From Labilibacter sediminis (GTDB lineage: Bacteria > Bacteroidota > Bacteroidia > Bacteroidales > Marinilabiliaceae), in assembly GCF_005877885.1 (NCBI RefSeq), contig NZ_VCHY01000019.1, forward strand, positions 1 to 64,000: a DNA stretch of 64,000 bases, in the 5' to 3' direction. The translations under genes were made by a program, and so were the position numbers. Below, piece after piece: positions 37,155-46,000 of this stretch (its first letter is position 1; each line of letters starts with the position of its first letter). The notes under the pieces are model-generated. The model was not told the origin of the DNA. It searched no databases and saw only the letters and a list, made by a program, of their open reading frames with translations.

Positions 37155-37342
37155 CAAACCGCAATAAAGCATATGGAGTCCGACTTATGGGGGAGGTTTG
37201 GTGGCTTCGGCAATAAACGCCAAATCGTTGATTTAGCTTTAAAATGTAAAAGATAAAAACAAATACAACGCTTTGGCTTCGCTCAGTTTGGAAAGTTAGT
37301 TAGGCTAAATTTCCATACGCTTCATGCGGCCGAACGTTGGGC
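37149..37342 (+). repeat. attC site 6
   Basis: CCATAAC (37149-37155) matches GTTATGG of cassette 6; core GTTGGGC (37336-37342). A 194-bp site of the long ACCGCAATAAAGCATA / CGCTTCATGCGG family, with an internal GCCAAATCGTTGATTTAGC-type stem. Confidence 0.85.
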
Positions 37343-37377
37343 TTCATTGCAGAACCGACTATACAAATAGAAAAGAT

Positions 37378-38274
37378 ATGACTTTTAGAAAGATTAGATT
37401 CATATTATTCACTTTGCTTTTAGTTTCTTGTTCAAATAATTTAGATAAACCTTTTTATATGATTAAACTTTACAAAACGATTGATAACGAGCTTCATTAT
37501 TGGGAGACCTGGGATAATGGTAATAACTCTGCAACAATTCATTGGGGAGAAGTAGGATTAAAAGGGGTAACCAAAACTGTAAAATCAGGACTATTTTCTA
37601 ATTTCCGAAAAGTAGTACAAAAAGAGATTGATAAAAGGATAAATGAAGGTTATACACAATTCGACGATATGGAATTGACATTTATTGAGATTATCTATCC
37701 AGTTGTAGGTATGGGTACAGAGGAGGATTTAGATAAAAGACATGAATTAGAAAATAGAATGAATGAATTGCTTGGTTGGACTGGATTAGGACATGTAGAT
37801 GGCGGCAGTATGGGCAGTGGTACAATGGAAGTTGGATGTGAAGTTGTTGATTTCGAAATCGCACAGAGAGTGATTCAAGAAGATTTGGAGGATTCTGAAT
37901 TCAAAGACTATAAGGAGATAAAGGTTCTGAAATATGAAGTTGAGACTGAAATGACATTAGCGGAATTATTGGAGACAGTTCCCCGAGAAATAATTAACAT
38001 TCATATCAATGAATTAGAGAACATTACTGAAAGGATTTCTGCTGTTGGAACTATTTATCCTAATACGATTGGAGTGAAGGAAGCATCGATCGAATATATA
38101 TCATATGGCAGTCCCTCTTCTAATAGTGAGATCCTATCTTGGATTTGGACTTTTCGCCCTGATTTAGGTGAAGAAATTTTAGCTTATGACATTGAACCTG
38201 AATTTAAAAAGCTTATCGAGAGTTATAAATCGGGAAATATGGATGATTTTTGGAAATATATGGCTGAAGAATAA
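37378..38274 (+). CDS. Cassette 7: lipoprotein with WGR-like domain
   Basis: A 298-residue protein with a lipoprotein signal (LLLVSC, Cys18). Residues 25-90 resemble a WGR domain: IKLYKTIDNELHYWETW, IHWGEVGLKG, then a helix to GYTQFDD, with Glu replacing Arg in the name-giving motif. WGR domains usually bind nucleic acid or accompany PARP and kinase proteins, so an exported form is odd. The rest has no recognised domain. The start is the ATG at 37378; an upstream in-frame ATG lies inside the attC. Confidence 0.6.
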   Translation: MTFRKIRFILFTLLLVSCSNNLDKPFYMIKLYKTIDNELHYWETWDNGNNSATIHWGEVGLKGVTKTVKSGLFSNFRKVVQKEIDKRINEGYTQFDDMELTFIEIIYPVVGMGTEEDLDKRHELENRMNELLGWTGLGHVDGGSMGSGTMEVGCEVVDFEIAQRVIQEDLEDSEFKDYKEIKVLKYEVETEMTLAELLETVPREIINIHINELENITERISAVGTIYPNTIGVKEASIEYISYGSPSSNSEILSWIWTFRPDLGEEILAYDIEPEFKKLIESYKSGNMDDFWKYMAEE

Positions 38275-38283
38275 ACAACGAAA

Positions 38284-38481
38284 GCCCAACAATGTATAAA
38301 AATAATAGCCGGTGATAGTTGGGAATCAGGCTTTTGTACAAGTAATGAACACCGCCAAAACTTTTGTTTTGGTCAGCCATAAAACTTAAATTTATAACAA
38401 AAACAAAAGCTTCGGCTCATTGCATGGGGATAGTTGGGTGGTTTCAAATTCGGCTACTATTCTTATACGAGGCCGTTGTGC
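38284..38481 (+). repeat. attC site 7
   Basis: GCCCAAC (38284-38290) matches GTTGGGC of cassette 7; core GTTGTGC (38475-38481). Belongs to the family with an internal AACAAAAGCTTCGGCTCA segment, shared with sites 25 and 26. Confidence 0.82.
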
Positions 38482-38503
38482 ATAATACAAAGAACCGAAT
38501 CTA

Positions 38504-39217
38504 ATGGAATTTGATAGTAAGAAATATTTCAATAAAGCTCTGACAAAAATAGTTCTGAACCAACTTAAAGAATTTGGTTTCAAAAAATTTAAGACATCAC
38601 ATATTGCAAGAATTGAAAATAAAGAGATACTACAACTTATAAATTTTCAAAAGTCACAATATGGTGATGACAGCTTTACAGTTAACATTTCTGTTAGACC
38701 ATTATATATAAAACAAGAAGACATAATTCTTGAACCAGGTGGTAGATTAGGGAAATTTGAAACTGGAAAAGATACTTGGTGGAGAACTGATACAGAGAAA
38801 GAAACAGATAAAAGTTTTCAAGAAATTACTAAAATAATTATTGATAAAGTTTTGCCTTGGTTTGACAAAAACAATTCATCACAGAAAATAATTGAATATC
38901 AACAGTCATTGACAGCAAAAAAATCAATCTTAAACTTTAATAGAAAAAAAAAATCACATACTCCAATTTGGAAACCTGATGATTTCGGGTTTGTAGCATT
39001 AAAACAAGGTGAGTACAACTTAGCAAAACAGAATTTTGAAACGACAATTAATCAATTAAAAGATAAACAGGAGATTTCTTGGTGTAAAAAGAAAACAAAT
39101 GACTTTAAAAATATAATTGAATTGATTGATAAGGACAATTTGGATGACATCAGCGCTTTACTTGAAACCAATATGATTGGGACTATTAATAATTTGAAAT
39201 TAAGCAAAATACAATAA
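38504..39217 (+). CDS. Cassette 8: DUF4304-family protein
   Basis: A 237-residue cytoplasmic protein. The first 110 residues match the DUF4304 pattern as I recall it: KALTKIVLNQLKEFGFKKF, LQLINFQKSQYGDDSFTVNISVRPLY, WWRTDTEKETDKSFQEI. These proteins often occur as orphan immunity-like genes. The C-terminal part is helical (GEYNLAKQNFETTINQLKDK). Start is 23 bases after the core site. Confidence 0.65.
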   Translation: MEFDSKKYFNKALTKIVLNQLKEFGFKKFKTSHIARIENKEILQLINFQKSQYGDDSFTVNISVRPLYIKQEDIILEPGGRLGKFETGKDTWWRTDTEKETDKSFQEITKIIIDKVLPWFDKNNSSQKIIEYQQSLTAKKSILNFNRKKKSHTPIWKPDDFGFVALKQGEYNLAKQNFETTINQLKDKQEISWCKKKTNDFKNIIELIDKDNLDDISALLETNMIGTINNLKLSKIQ

Positions 39218-39225
39218 AGTACTAT

Positions 39226-39302
39226 GCACAACAATGGCTAATAAAGCATAGGCTTGCCGCAGGCGCAACACAAGCCTACGCTTCATAGCCGGTACGTTGG
39301 GC
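39226..39302 (+). repeat. attC site 8
   Basis: GCACAAC (39226-39232) matches GTTGTGC of cassette 8; core GTTGGGC (39296-39302). Typical short site (77 bp) of the main family: GGCTAATAAAGCATAGGCTT pairs with AAGCCTACGCTTCATAGCC. Confidence 0.92.
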
Positions 39303-39354
39303 AAAATTAAACAACGCTTCTGCATATAAAACAATAAATTAGAATGATTTAGAT

Positions 39355-39972
39355 ATGATAGGAGGATCTATTTTATCAATGATAGCTTCATTGAAGAATA
39401 ATGAAAGACCGAAAAGAAAACCGCTTAGTTCTTGGAATAAAGGTAAAGGAATTCCCAATGAACCAAAGAAATTAAAGTATAAAGAATTAGAAGAGGAAGA
39501 CCTGAATAATATTAAGGAAAGAATTAGAAGGCAATCTCTATACGTTCGAAAAAAAAGAATAATTAGACTGTTTTCCCTAATTTCATTTACAATTATTGCG
39601 CTAATCTTGACTTTTAAATTTTGGCTTGCTGAACCCCTAAGACAAGGAATTCATGAGAGAAGTAGGAATTATAATGCCATTAGAGATTCAATAAATAATA
39701 GGACGGATTCGCTTTATTATAAATATCTAAATGAAGGTTTTACCTATTTGAATCAACAAAAATATACACAGGCAAAAGAAATACTGTATGAAGCATATCA
39801 GATAAAGCCAACTGAATTTGAAGGGATTTATATGTATACGAAAGCGTTAGTATTTGAATGTAAGAACGAAAAAAAGAATTGTAAATCAGCAAAGAAAAGT
39901 ATGGACTTTCTCATATATAAATATCCTGAAAATGAAGAAGTCAAACTATTAATGGAAATCTATAACGAATAA
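39355..39972 (+). CDS. Cassette 9: membrane protein with TPR-like tail
   Basis: A 205-residue protein: a basic cytoplasmic N-terminus, one transmembrane helix (about residues 70-90, LFSLISFTIIALILTF), and a C-terminal helical repeat resembling a TPR unit (EGFTYLNQQKYTQAKEILYEAYQIKP). No enzymatic motif. It may act as a scaffold; function unknown. Confidence 0.55.
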   Translation: MIGGSILSMIASLKNNERPKRKPLSSWNKGKGIPNEPKKLKYKELEEEDLNNIKERIRRQSLYVRKKRIIRLFSLISFTIIALILTFKFWLAEPLRQGIHERSRNYNAIRDSINNRTDSLYYKYLNEGFTYLNQQKYTQAKEILYEAYQIKPTEFEGIYMYTKALVFECKNEKKNCKSAKKSMDFLIYKYPENEEVKLLMEIYNE

Positions 39973-39977
39973 ACTTT

Positions 39978-40045
39978 GCCCAACAATATGCATAAGTCAT
40001 AGCCACCCTGCGGGATGGCAACGCCTCATGCAATTAACGTTAGTT
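39978..40045 (+). repeat. attC site 9
   Basis: GCCCAAC (39978-39984) matches GTTGGGC of cassette 9; core GTTAGTT (40039-40045). Short 68-bp hairpin, ATATGCATAAGTC arm with an inner CACCCTGCGGGATGG stem. Confidence 0.85.
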
Positions 40046-40126
40046 GCAATTACAGATGTATGCACTTAAGGTGTTGTAGAATAATATAAATAGACAATTT
40101 AATTTAATAACTAATAGCTAATCAGA

Positions 40127-41053
40127 ATGAGGAAGTACTCTTTGACCTGTATGATGATTTTATTAATCCTTCCATTTATTTCGTGCGAAAAGGATTCGAA
40201 CGATATTGAACCTAATACTTCACCTATATTAGTTGGGGAATTAATTGGTGATAATTTAGACCACTTATCGGAATTATGGAAAGTAGGAGAAGTATTGTTG
40301 GGCAATGATTCTGAAGATTATCATATTGATAAAATGTATTTTACTAGACCACAATCTACATCCGAATACGTTTATTGGATTATTCCAATAAGAAATGTAT
40401 CGGATAGTAGTCATATATTCATAAAGGCTACAGATATGAAATTTTTAGATATTGCAGACAATATGTTAGACGTGAATGATCTTCTAAACTTTACTTATGT
40501 GCATGGGAGCAATGCAAAAGTCAATCATTCTTTGGTATCTACAAATGCATTTCTTAGGCCTAATGAATTAGGATATTTTGTTGGATTAGATCGTGTCAGT
40601 TTTGATAATGTCGCTAAAATAAGCATTGAATCTATCAAACATTCTGTAAAAGATTTTAGTTACCTCGATATTAATGTAATACCAACTTCGTATCAAATGA
40701 AGAGTAATAATTTAAATGTATTTATTAAGAATCTGAGTAACAAGGATGTAAGAATAATGGAATCTCTGTATTTAATGCTGAATCGGAATAATGTTCCAAT
40801 TTATTGGGGCTACCTAGATCCATCAGATTATTTTTTACCTGCAGAATCATCTATAAACATGTCAGCCGATATTTTTTATAATGGTGAATGTTATAGAATT
40901 CAACCTATGTTAGAATTTGAATTATTAACAAATAATACTGCCTTAGAAACTTTAAAAGCATTTACAACAGAAAGTAATGAAAATAATTATAGGTGCTTTT
41001 TAAGGAAACGAAATATGAGATTAAACGAAATAACTGCAACTAACAAACCGTAA
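40127..41053 (+). CDS. Cassette 10: lipoprotein of unknown function
   Basis: A 308-residue protein with a lipoprotein signal (LILPFISC, Cys20) followed by an Asp/Asn-rich linker. The mature domain is beta-rich with no motif I recognise. The last residues (TATNKP) are encoded inside attC 10, which begins with the last CAACTAAC codons. Confidence 0.6.
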   Translation: MRKYSLTCMMILLILPFISCEKDSNDIEPNTSPILVGELIGDNLDHLSELWKVGEVLLGNDSEDYHIDKMYFTRPQSTSEYVYWIIPIRNVSDSSHIFIKATDMKFLDIADNMLDVNDLLNFTYVHGSNAKVNHSLVSTNAFLRPNELGYFVGLDRVSFDNVAKISIESIKHSVKDFSYLDINVIPTSYQMKSNNLNVFIKNLSNKDVRIMESLYLMLNRNNVPIYWGYLDPSDYFLPAESSINMSADIFYNGECYRIQPMLEFELLTNNTALETLKAFTTESNENNYRCFLRKRNMRLNEITATNKP

Positions 41054-41113
41054 TAATGCATAGCTTGCCGCAGGCGCAACACAAGCTACGCATCATACGG
41101 CCGTACGTTGGCA
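41038..41113 (+). repeat. attC site 10
   Basis: AACTAAC (41038-41044) matches GTTAGTT of cassette 10, and the match extends to ten bases. Core GTTGGCA (41107-41113). Short main family. Confidence 0.92.
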
Positions 41114-41151
41114 ACAAGGAATAAAAAAACGAGAATTTAAACAGTTTACAA

Positions 41152-42606
41152 ATGCAATTTAGAGAATCTATAATATTATTAATACTTGTATCATTGATTA
41201 TGAATTCCTGTAAGAAGGAAAATTGGGTTGCAAAGGAAGAGCCATTTGAAGTATTAGTTTCTGTAACTGATGTATCATGTTATGGCGGGAAGGATGGAAG
41301 TATAAAAATTACTGTAACAGGGGGAATAGAACCAATTTATTATCATTGGGCTCATGATAGTAAACTAAAAACAAGCGAAATTAAGAATTTAGCTCCAGGC
41401 ACATATTCGATCTATATACATGATGAAGGTGACGATAACAAAAAAACAATCAAAGATATAGAAGTAAAGCAACCTGAAAATGCTAATATATTTGATATAG
41501 ACGCAAAAATAACACACAACTTATGCAATGGGTTAAAGGATGGAAAAGTTGACCTTACCGTTAATGGTATGACTACAACCTTAACATATAAATGGTCTAA
41601 TGGTGCTACAACTGAAGATATAGAAGGGGTAAGTGCTGGCATATATACAGTAACCATTAATGATGAATTGGGTTGTTTACAACTTGATACGTTCAGAATT
41701 ATGGAACCAGAACCTTTTAACTATGGTAATATTGAGATAACAAATCCCACGCCGGGACAAAATGACGGACAAATTAACATGACTATTGCTGGTGGGACAG
41801 AACCTTATGCTTATAATTGGTCTAATGGGGCAACAACAAAAAACATCAGTAATATATCTTCTGGATGGTATAGTCTTGAAGTAATAGATAAAAACGGTTG
41901 TAAAGATACTTTAAAAAAGATGGTTCACGGAAAATTTATGGATCCAATAAATGAGATTGAATATAAAACCATAACTATTGGCAGTCAAACTTGGATGGCA
42001 GAAAATTTAAAAGGCACTAAATATAGTAATGGAGATGTTATTGGAACCACAAATAAAGATGCAGATATTAGTAGTGAAAATAATCCTAAATACGAATGGT
42101 CTTCGAGCAGGAATGAAGGACGAATTTGGGGAGAACTTATGGGGCATTATTACACTTGGTATGTGGCGGTAGATAGTCGCAATGTCTGTCCTGACGGATG
42201 GCATGTATCAACAAGAGAAGACTGGCTTAAACTTGAAGATCATATTGTTAAAGAAGGTCATTCTATTGAAATTGGTAGTGCTCTCAAAGGAACGCAATCT
42301 TGGTTTTGTGAAACGTGCTTCAGTGATTGGGAACATTATGGTACTGGTTCTATTAATCCGTATGAAAAAAGAAATGATTCAGATGATTCTGGTATTTATG
42401 GATTTGGAGCCCTTCCAGCGGGAGCAATTGGTTATACTCAATACGATTGGGAATATTATTATTACGTTTATTTAAGCGGTTTCTGGTGGAGTATTTCTAA
42501 GGATGGAAATATTCATAGCAAGAAATTAATATATGGAGATAATAGATTATTTAATGGTGATGTAGTTCCATATAGAGGTTATAGTATACGTTGTGTCAAG
42601 GACTAG
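41152..42606 (+). CDS. Cassette 11: lipoprotein with SprB-like repeats and Fib_succ_major domain
   Basis: A 484-residue lipoprotein (LIMNSC, Cys20). Residues 35-260 hold three SprB-like repeats, each with a CxGxxDG start and a YxWSNGATT core (YKWSNGATTEDIEG, YNWSNGATTKNISN). Residues 265-484 match the Fibrobacter-succinogenes-major paralogous domain: TIGSQTWMAENLKGTKYSNGD, NVCPDGWHVSTREDWLKLE, WWSISKDGN, GYSIRCVKD. Both domains are typical of Bacteroidota surface proteins. At 1.46 kb it is the longest cassette gene except the transposase-bearing ones, and it lies in an array otherwise made of short genes. Confidence 0.82.
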   Translation: MQFRESIILLILVSLIMNSCKKENWVAKEEPFEVLVSVTDVSCYGGKDGSIKITVTGGIEPIYYHWAHDSKLKTSEIKNLAPGTYSIYIHDEGDDNKKTIKDIEVKQPENANIFDIDAKITHNLCNGLKDGKVDLTVNGMTTTLTYKWSNGATTEDIEGVSAGIYTVTINDELGCLQLDTFRIMEPEPFNYGNIEITNPTPGQNDGQINMTIAGGTEPYAYNWSNGATTKNISNISSGWYSLEVIDKNGCKDTLKKMVHGKFMDPINEIEYKTITIGSQTWMAENLKGTKYSNGDVIGTTNKDADISSENNPKYEWSSSRNEGRIWGELMGHYYTWYVAVDSRNVCPDGWHVSTREDWLKLEDHIVKEGHSIEIGSALKGTQSWFCETCFSDWEHYGTGSINPYEKRNDSDDSGIYGFGALPAGAIGYTQYDWEYYYYVYLSGFWWSISKDGNIHSKKLIYGDNRLFNGDVVPYRGYSIRCVKD

Positions 42607-42634
42607 ACTTACATTATTGATTAAAAATCCCAGT

Positions 42635-42711
42635 TGCCAACAATGGCTAATAAAGCATAGGCTTGCCGCGGGCGCAACACAAGCCTACGCTTCATAGCCT
42701 GGCCGCTAGCG
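42635..42711 (+). repeat. attC site 11, with a mutated core
   Basis: TGCCAAC (42635-42641) matches GTTGGCA of cassette 11. The closing core reads GCTAGCG (42705-42711) where GTTAGCG is expected from the end of cassette 12, a T-to-C change at the crossover dinucleotide. Otherwise it is a normal site of the short main family. Confidence 0.85.
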
Positions 42712-42733
42712 GTCAGTGAAAAACGACGTACCA

Positions 42734-43585
42734 ATGATGATAAACAGATTGATAATAATATTCTTCGTTTGCTTAATAAACATGAATCTGCATGGACAAA
42801 ATGAATTGCAGTTTTCAATCGAATGCGGAGAAGCAATTAAATCACCGATTGAATCGAGCGTTTTATTAAAATTTCCTGATGGTCGTATTTCAAAATTGTA
42901 CTCAGACTCTAAAACTAAATACGATTTCATTGATAAAGAATATTTTACTTCAAAAGGGGATTATACTCTTTCAATCTATTTCATCGCTGAAAATTACGGA
43001 CAAGATTCGATTGAATATGATTTTGAGCTAAATGGAGATGAAATAAAAACTACAATTTCAGTGAAGTTTGATTTTAAGGAACGACTTATTAAAAAAGGGA
43101 ACATATATGAAAAAGGAGAAGAAGTTCTAAATGGGTATGTTCGGATTAATAAATATTATAATGCATCCAAGACAATTGAGATTTCGATTGACAAAGAGAA
43201 TATTGGAACTGAATATTACAAAGGACCTTTCTTTAAGATTAAGAACAACTCGACAGACACGATATATGGAGAACATTTGCCAGGTTATTTCTGGGGGACA
43301 TTGTCATATTTAAAAAATGATTCTACATACATGACCAGAACTGGGATTCTTGATTATGAATTTGTAGATTCTCCACCTTTGTATCCTGACTCTACCAAAA
43401 TTGCATCAGTCGGTTCATTTGGATTTAGAAAAAAACTAGTTCCTTTTGATTATAGATTTGAAGTAATGCTAGCAAAAGAGTGGCAATCAATAGGAATTGG
43501 AATCTATGAAGAGGATAAGAACTTTATTTGGTGGGCTGGAACGAAAGAATATTATAAATTAACACACGATTTTAAAATTGAATAA
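42734..43585 (+). CDS. Cassette 12: secreted protein of unknown function
   Basis: A protein of about 284 residues with a signal peptide (IIIFFVCLINMNLHGQ, cleavage near residue 21). A GTG 18 bases earlier is in frame, but the two ATGs at 42734 and 42737 give a cleaner signal. The mature region has two or three beta-sandwich-like stretches (QFSIECGEAIKSPIESSV; YTLSIYFIAENYG). No family recognised. Its cassette carries the mutated upstream core. Confidence 0.55.
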   Translation: MMINRLIIIFFVCLINMNLHGQNELQFSIECGEAIKSPIESSVLLKFPDGRISKLYSDSKTKYDFIDKEYFTSKGDYTLSIYFIAENYGQDSIEYDFELNGDEIKTTISVKFDFKERLIKKGNIYEKGEEVLNGYVRINKYYNASKTIEISIDKENIGTEYYKGPFFKIKNNSTDTIYGEHLPGYFWGTLSYLKNDSTYMTRTGILDYEFVDSPPLYPDSTKIASVGSFGFRKKLVPFDYRFEVMLAKEWQSIGIGIYEEDKNFIWWAGTKEYYKLTHDFKIE

Positions 43586-43594
43586 ACACCGCAC

Positions 43595-43724
43595 CGCTAA
43601 CAATGTGTATAATTCATAAGGGTTTCAGAGGTTTACGAAGCAATGTCTCCCGCTCCAAATTCAGTAACGGTGGATATGAACGAAGCCCGCAATCCCTTAC
43701 GAAATCATACACTCAACGTTGGTG
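43595..43724 (+). repeat. attC site 12
   Basis: CGCTAAC (43595-43601) corresponds to the mutated GCTAGCG at the start of cassette 12. Core GTTGGTG (43718-43724). Arms GTGTATAATTC and GAAATCATACAC. Confidence 0.82.
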
Positions 43725-43772
43725 GTAAATGAAAAATACGAGACGCAGAGAACTTTAATAAATCAATAAAGA

Positions 43773-44129
43773 ATGGATATTTTAGTATTCTTACTTATGG
43801 GAATTTGTATTATTCCCATCTATTTGGGAAGGAAAAGAATTGGTTTTTACTTCTGTCCTGAAGAAGTAATGGGATTTCGTAAGAAGAATCATTATTTGGC
43901 AGTTTATAGTATATTACCAGCATTGCTTATTGTTGCTTTTGCTGTTTCATATTTAAGAGAACTTATTTTGAGTATTGAAAGCATAAGTAAATATGAGAAT
44001 TATTCATTAGTTGTAGGACTAATGTTATTTTTCATTCTGCTTTATGCTTTTGGACTTATGACCGAAATAATAGTTTATCATTCGAATGAAAGGTATAAGA
44101 AATGGAAAGACAAAGCAGTTAGACCATAA
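43773..44129 (+). CDS. Cassette 13: small integral membrane protein
   Basis: A 118-residue protein with three predicted transmembrane helices (about 2-20, 45-68 and 80-105) and a charged cytoplasmic end (NERYKKWKDKAV). No recognised family. Small membrane proteins like this are common among integron cassettes and may be immunity or transport-related; the function cannot be told. About 100 bases between its stop and attC 13 hold nothing I can identify. Confidence 0.55.
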   Translation: MDILVFLLMGICIIPIYLGRKRIGFYFCPEEVMGFRKKNHYLAVYSILPALLIVAFAVSYLRELILSIESISKYENYSLVVGLMLFFILLYAFGLMTEIIVYHSNERYKKWKDKAVRP

Positions 44130-44229
44130 CTCAGAACTAATGAAAAAGATAAATGCTTATATATTTTGAGACTGAACAAAGAAATAGAAAAATAAAGAGT
44201 CTTACTAGACTGAAAATAAAAACATCTAC

Positions 44230-44421
44230 CACCAACAAACCGCATAGTGCATAAGGCGTGCGGTGCAATTTGAATGGTTCGTAGCTTCGGCTACCAGCGC
44301 CAAATCGCAGATATAGTTTTGAATGAAAATGTAAACCAAAATATGCCCTTTGGCTCAGCTCAATTTGGAAAGTTAGTAAGGTTAAAATCGCCTTACGACA
44401 CCATGCGGCCGAACGTTGTAA
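44230..44421 (+). repeat. attC site 13
   Basis: CACCAAC (44230-44236) matches GTTGGTG of cassette 13; core GTTGTAA (44415-44421). Long family, 192 bp. Confidence 0.85.
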
Positions 44422-44472
44422 CGCATTTGTCATATCGCACAAAAACAGGAGAACAATAATCCAAAATGGTAA

Positions 44473-44751
44473 ATGGAATCAGATTTAGATAGCTATCTAG
44501 ACTCTGACTTCATTGAAATTATTTAAGAAAACAAATACGACTATTTACAGGGACTTTTAAAAAATCCAGATCAGGTTAAGTATTTTGACAACGACTCAAA
44601 ATTAAAAGAGTTTGTATTAGTTTAATATTTGACAAAGCCATTATTGAAAAAAAATACTGAATTTAAAGCGACTGACAATCTAGAATACAAAGGATATTAC
44701 GAAAGTAATTTAGAAGAAAAGGAAACCTATAATTATAGACTTACTGTTTAA
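44473..44751 (+). pseudogene. Cassette 14: gene with in-frame TAA codons
   Basis: From the ATG at 44473 the frame reads MESDLDSYLDSDFIEII, then TAA (44524), ENKYDYLQGLLKNPDQVKYF..., TAA (44623), YLTKPLLKKNTEFKATDNLE..., TAA (44749). The protein-like text between the stops keeps one frame with no indels. Each TAA is one C-to-T change from CAA (Gln). The third may be the true end. It is probably a decayed immunity-type gene. The following intact gene (44776) is in the same frame. Confidence 0.6.
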
Positions 44752-44775
44752 AAATTTACACAAAGACTAATTGAT

Positions 44776-45045
44776 ATGGAACAATCACTTCATCAACCAA
44801 ACCCAATATTGACATTGCTACCATTTATCTTAATCATGATACCAATGGTATTTGTCATTAATAGACTTGCAAAACAAAAAGGAAAGAACGTTACATTATG
44901 GACAATTTTGGCATGTATACCTTTTGCTAACATGATTATTTTACCATACATCGTTGGAGCTCCTAGCAAGATTCATGAGGACAAAATGAACAAGATTATT
45001 GAGTTGCTAAATAATCGTGACCAACAAAAAGAAAGCATTAATTAG
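44776..45045 (+). CDS. Cassette 14: small membrane protein
   Basis: An 89-residue protein with two predicted transmembrane helices (about 13-31 and 40-58) and a charged C-terminal helix (KIHEDKMNKIIELLNNRDQQ). It resembles the small phospholipase-D-nuclease-N-like or YqaE-type membrane proteins only in outline. It continues the frame of the broken gene before it, so it could also be the C-terminal part of a longer ancestor. Confidence 0.5.
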   Translation: MEQSLHQPNPILTLLPFILIMIPMVFVINRLAKQKGKNVTLWTILACIPFANMIILPYIVGAPSKIHEDKMNKIIELLNNRDQQKESIN

Positions 45046-45061
45046 AAAATAAAAAAACGCG

Positions 45062-45252
45062 TTACAACAAACCGCAATAGTGCATAAGGCGTGTTGCGTT
45101 CCTTGTAAGGTTCGTAGCTCCGGCAAGCAGCGCCAAATCGCAGATTTGGCTTTGATAGGAATTTAAAACAAAATATGCGCTTTGGCTCCGCTCCATTTGG
45201 AAAGTTTGTAAGGTTAAATCGCCTTACGACACCATGCGGCCGAACGTTACCC
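45062..45252 (+). repeat. attC site 14
   Basis: TTACAAC (45062-45068) matches GTTGTAA of cassette 14, extending to GCGTTACAAC. Core GTTACCC (45246-45252). Long family. Confidence 0.85.
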
Positions 45253-45265
45253 ACAATTGGAGAAA

Positions 45266-45787
45266 ATGACTTACAGAATAACAAAATTTGATCCTAATAA
45301 GAGAAATGAACAAGGGCATTTTTTAGATAATTCCGAATGGACAGCTTTAAGTGATATCAGAAAACAAGAATATGGTAATGTGAGTTATGAAGAATATGAG
45401 AAAACAGAAATTGCATATGCGGAAGCAATAAAACTAATTCTTGAAGAAAAAAATATACAAAGTCTAAAAATTGACTCATTAGAATTGCACGATTCTTTTG
45501 ACGATTTCGAAAACTATAAAAAGGAAGGTCGACTTAAAAATATTGATATTGATTTCAATAGTGAAATTGCCACGTTGAAAGACGGAATTATTTTGGGCTT
45601 AAGAAAAATTCAAAAAATGATTCGCTTGATTTTGAGAGAAACTGTTTGGATGAATTTACTCAACTCAGAATTTAAAATAACTTTCGGATATGATTATTAT
45701 ATGTATGTTGAGTGTTCGGAATTAACTAGTATGACCATAAAACAGATTGAAAGAATGGGACTTTTTGTAGAACCAAATATGGAATAG
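45266..45787 (+). CDS. Cassette 15: unknown protein, possibly truncated at its C-terminus
   Basis: A 173-residue cytoplasmic protein beginning MTYRITKFDPNKRNEQGHF; the ATG at 45266 is preferred to a TTG nine bases earlier. It resembles small immunity-type proteins (DNSEWTALSDI; YYMYVECSELTSMTIKQIE). It stops at a TAG (45785), but the same frame continues for 13 plausible codons (RRIIVIDENGKEI) to a TAA at 45827. The TAG may be a nonsense mutation of a slightly longer protein. Confidence 0.55.
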   Translation: MTYRITKFDPNKRNEQGHFLDNSEWTALSDIRKQEYGNVSYEEYEKTEIAYAEAIKLILEEKNIQSLKIDSLELHDSFDDFENYKKEGRLKNIDIDFNSEIATLKDGIILGLRKIQKMIRLILRETVWMNLLNSEFKITFGYDYYMYVECSELTSMTIKQIERMGLFVEPNME

Positions 45788-45836
45788 AGGAGAATTATTG
45801 TAATTGACGAAAACGGAAAAGAAATATAAAAACTGT

Positions 45837-45974
45837 GGGTAACAAAGTGTAATAGTTCAGGGCTGGGTTGAAGCTTAATTTGGGAGGTTATTCTCTCGCA
45901 TGCCATTTCTGTCCTAGCTGGACAGAAACTTTGTCCGTAGAAACGCCCCGAAACTATACACTAGTACGTTGGCT
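45837..45974 (+). repeat. attC site 15
   Basis: GGGTAAC (45837-45843) matches GTTACCC of cassette 15; core GTTGGCT (45968-45974). Very close in sequence to attC 5 and 22 though the flanking genes are unrelated. Confidence 0.88.
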
Positions 45975-46000
45975 GTAATACAAGTAAAATCCATAACTAA

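Noticed and set aside
44137-44442. Open frames on both strands across attC 13, 14, 16, 17 and 20
   Set aside because: They are translations of the long attC hairpins, recur with each copy and lack independent start signals.
44473-45045. Reassigned stop codons (TAA/TAG read as Gln) for the whole organism
   Set aside because: Long chromosomal genes such as metH use CAA freely and end normally at TAA or TAG. The internal stops occur only in cassette genes, so decay explains them better.
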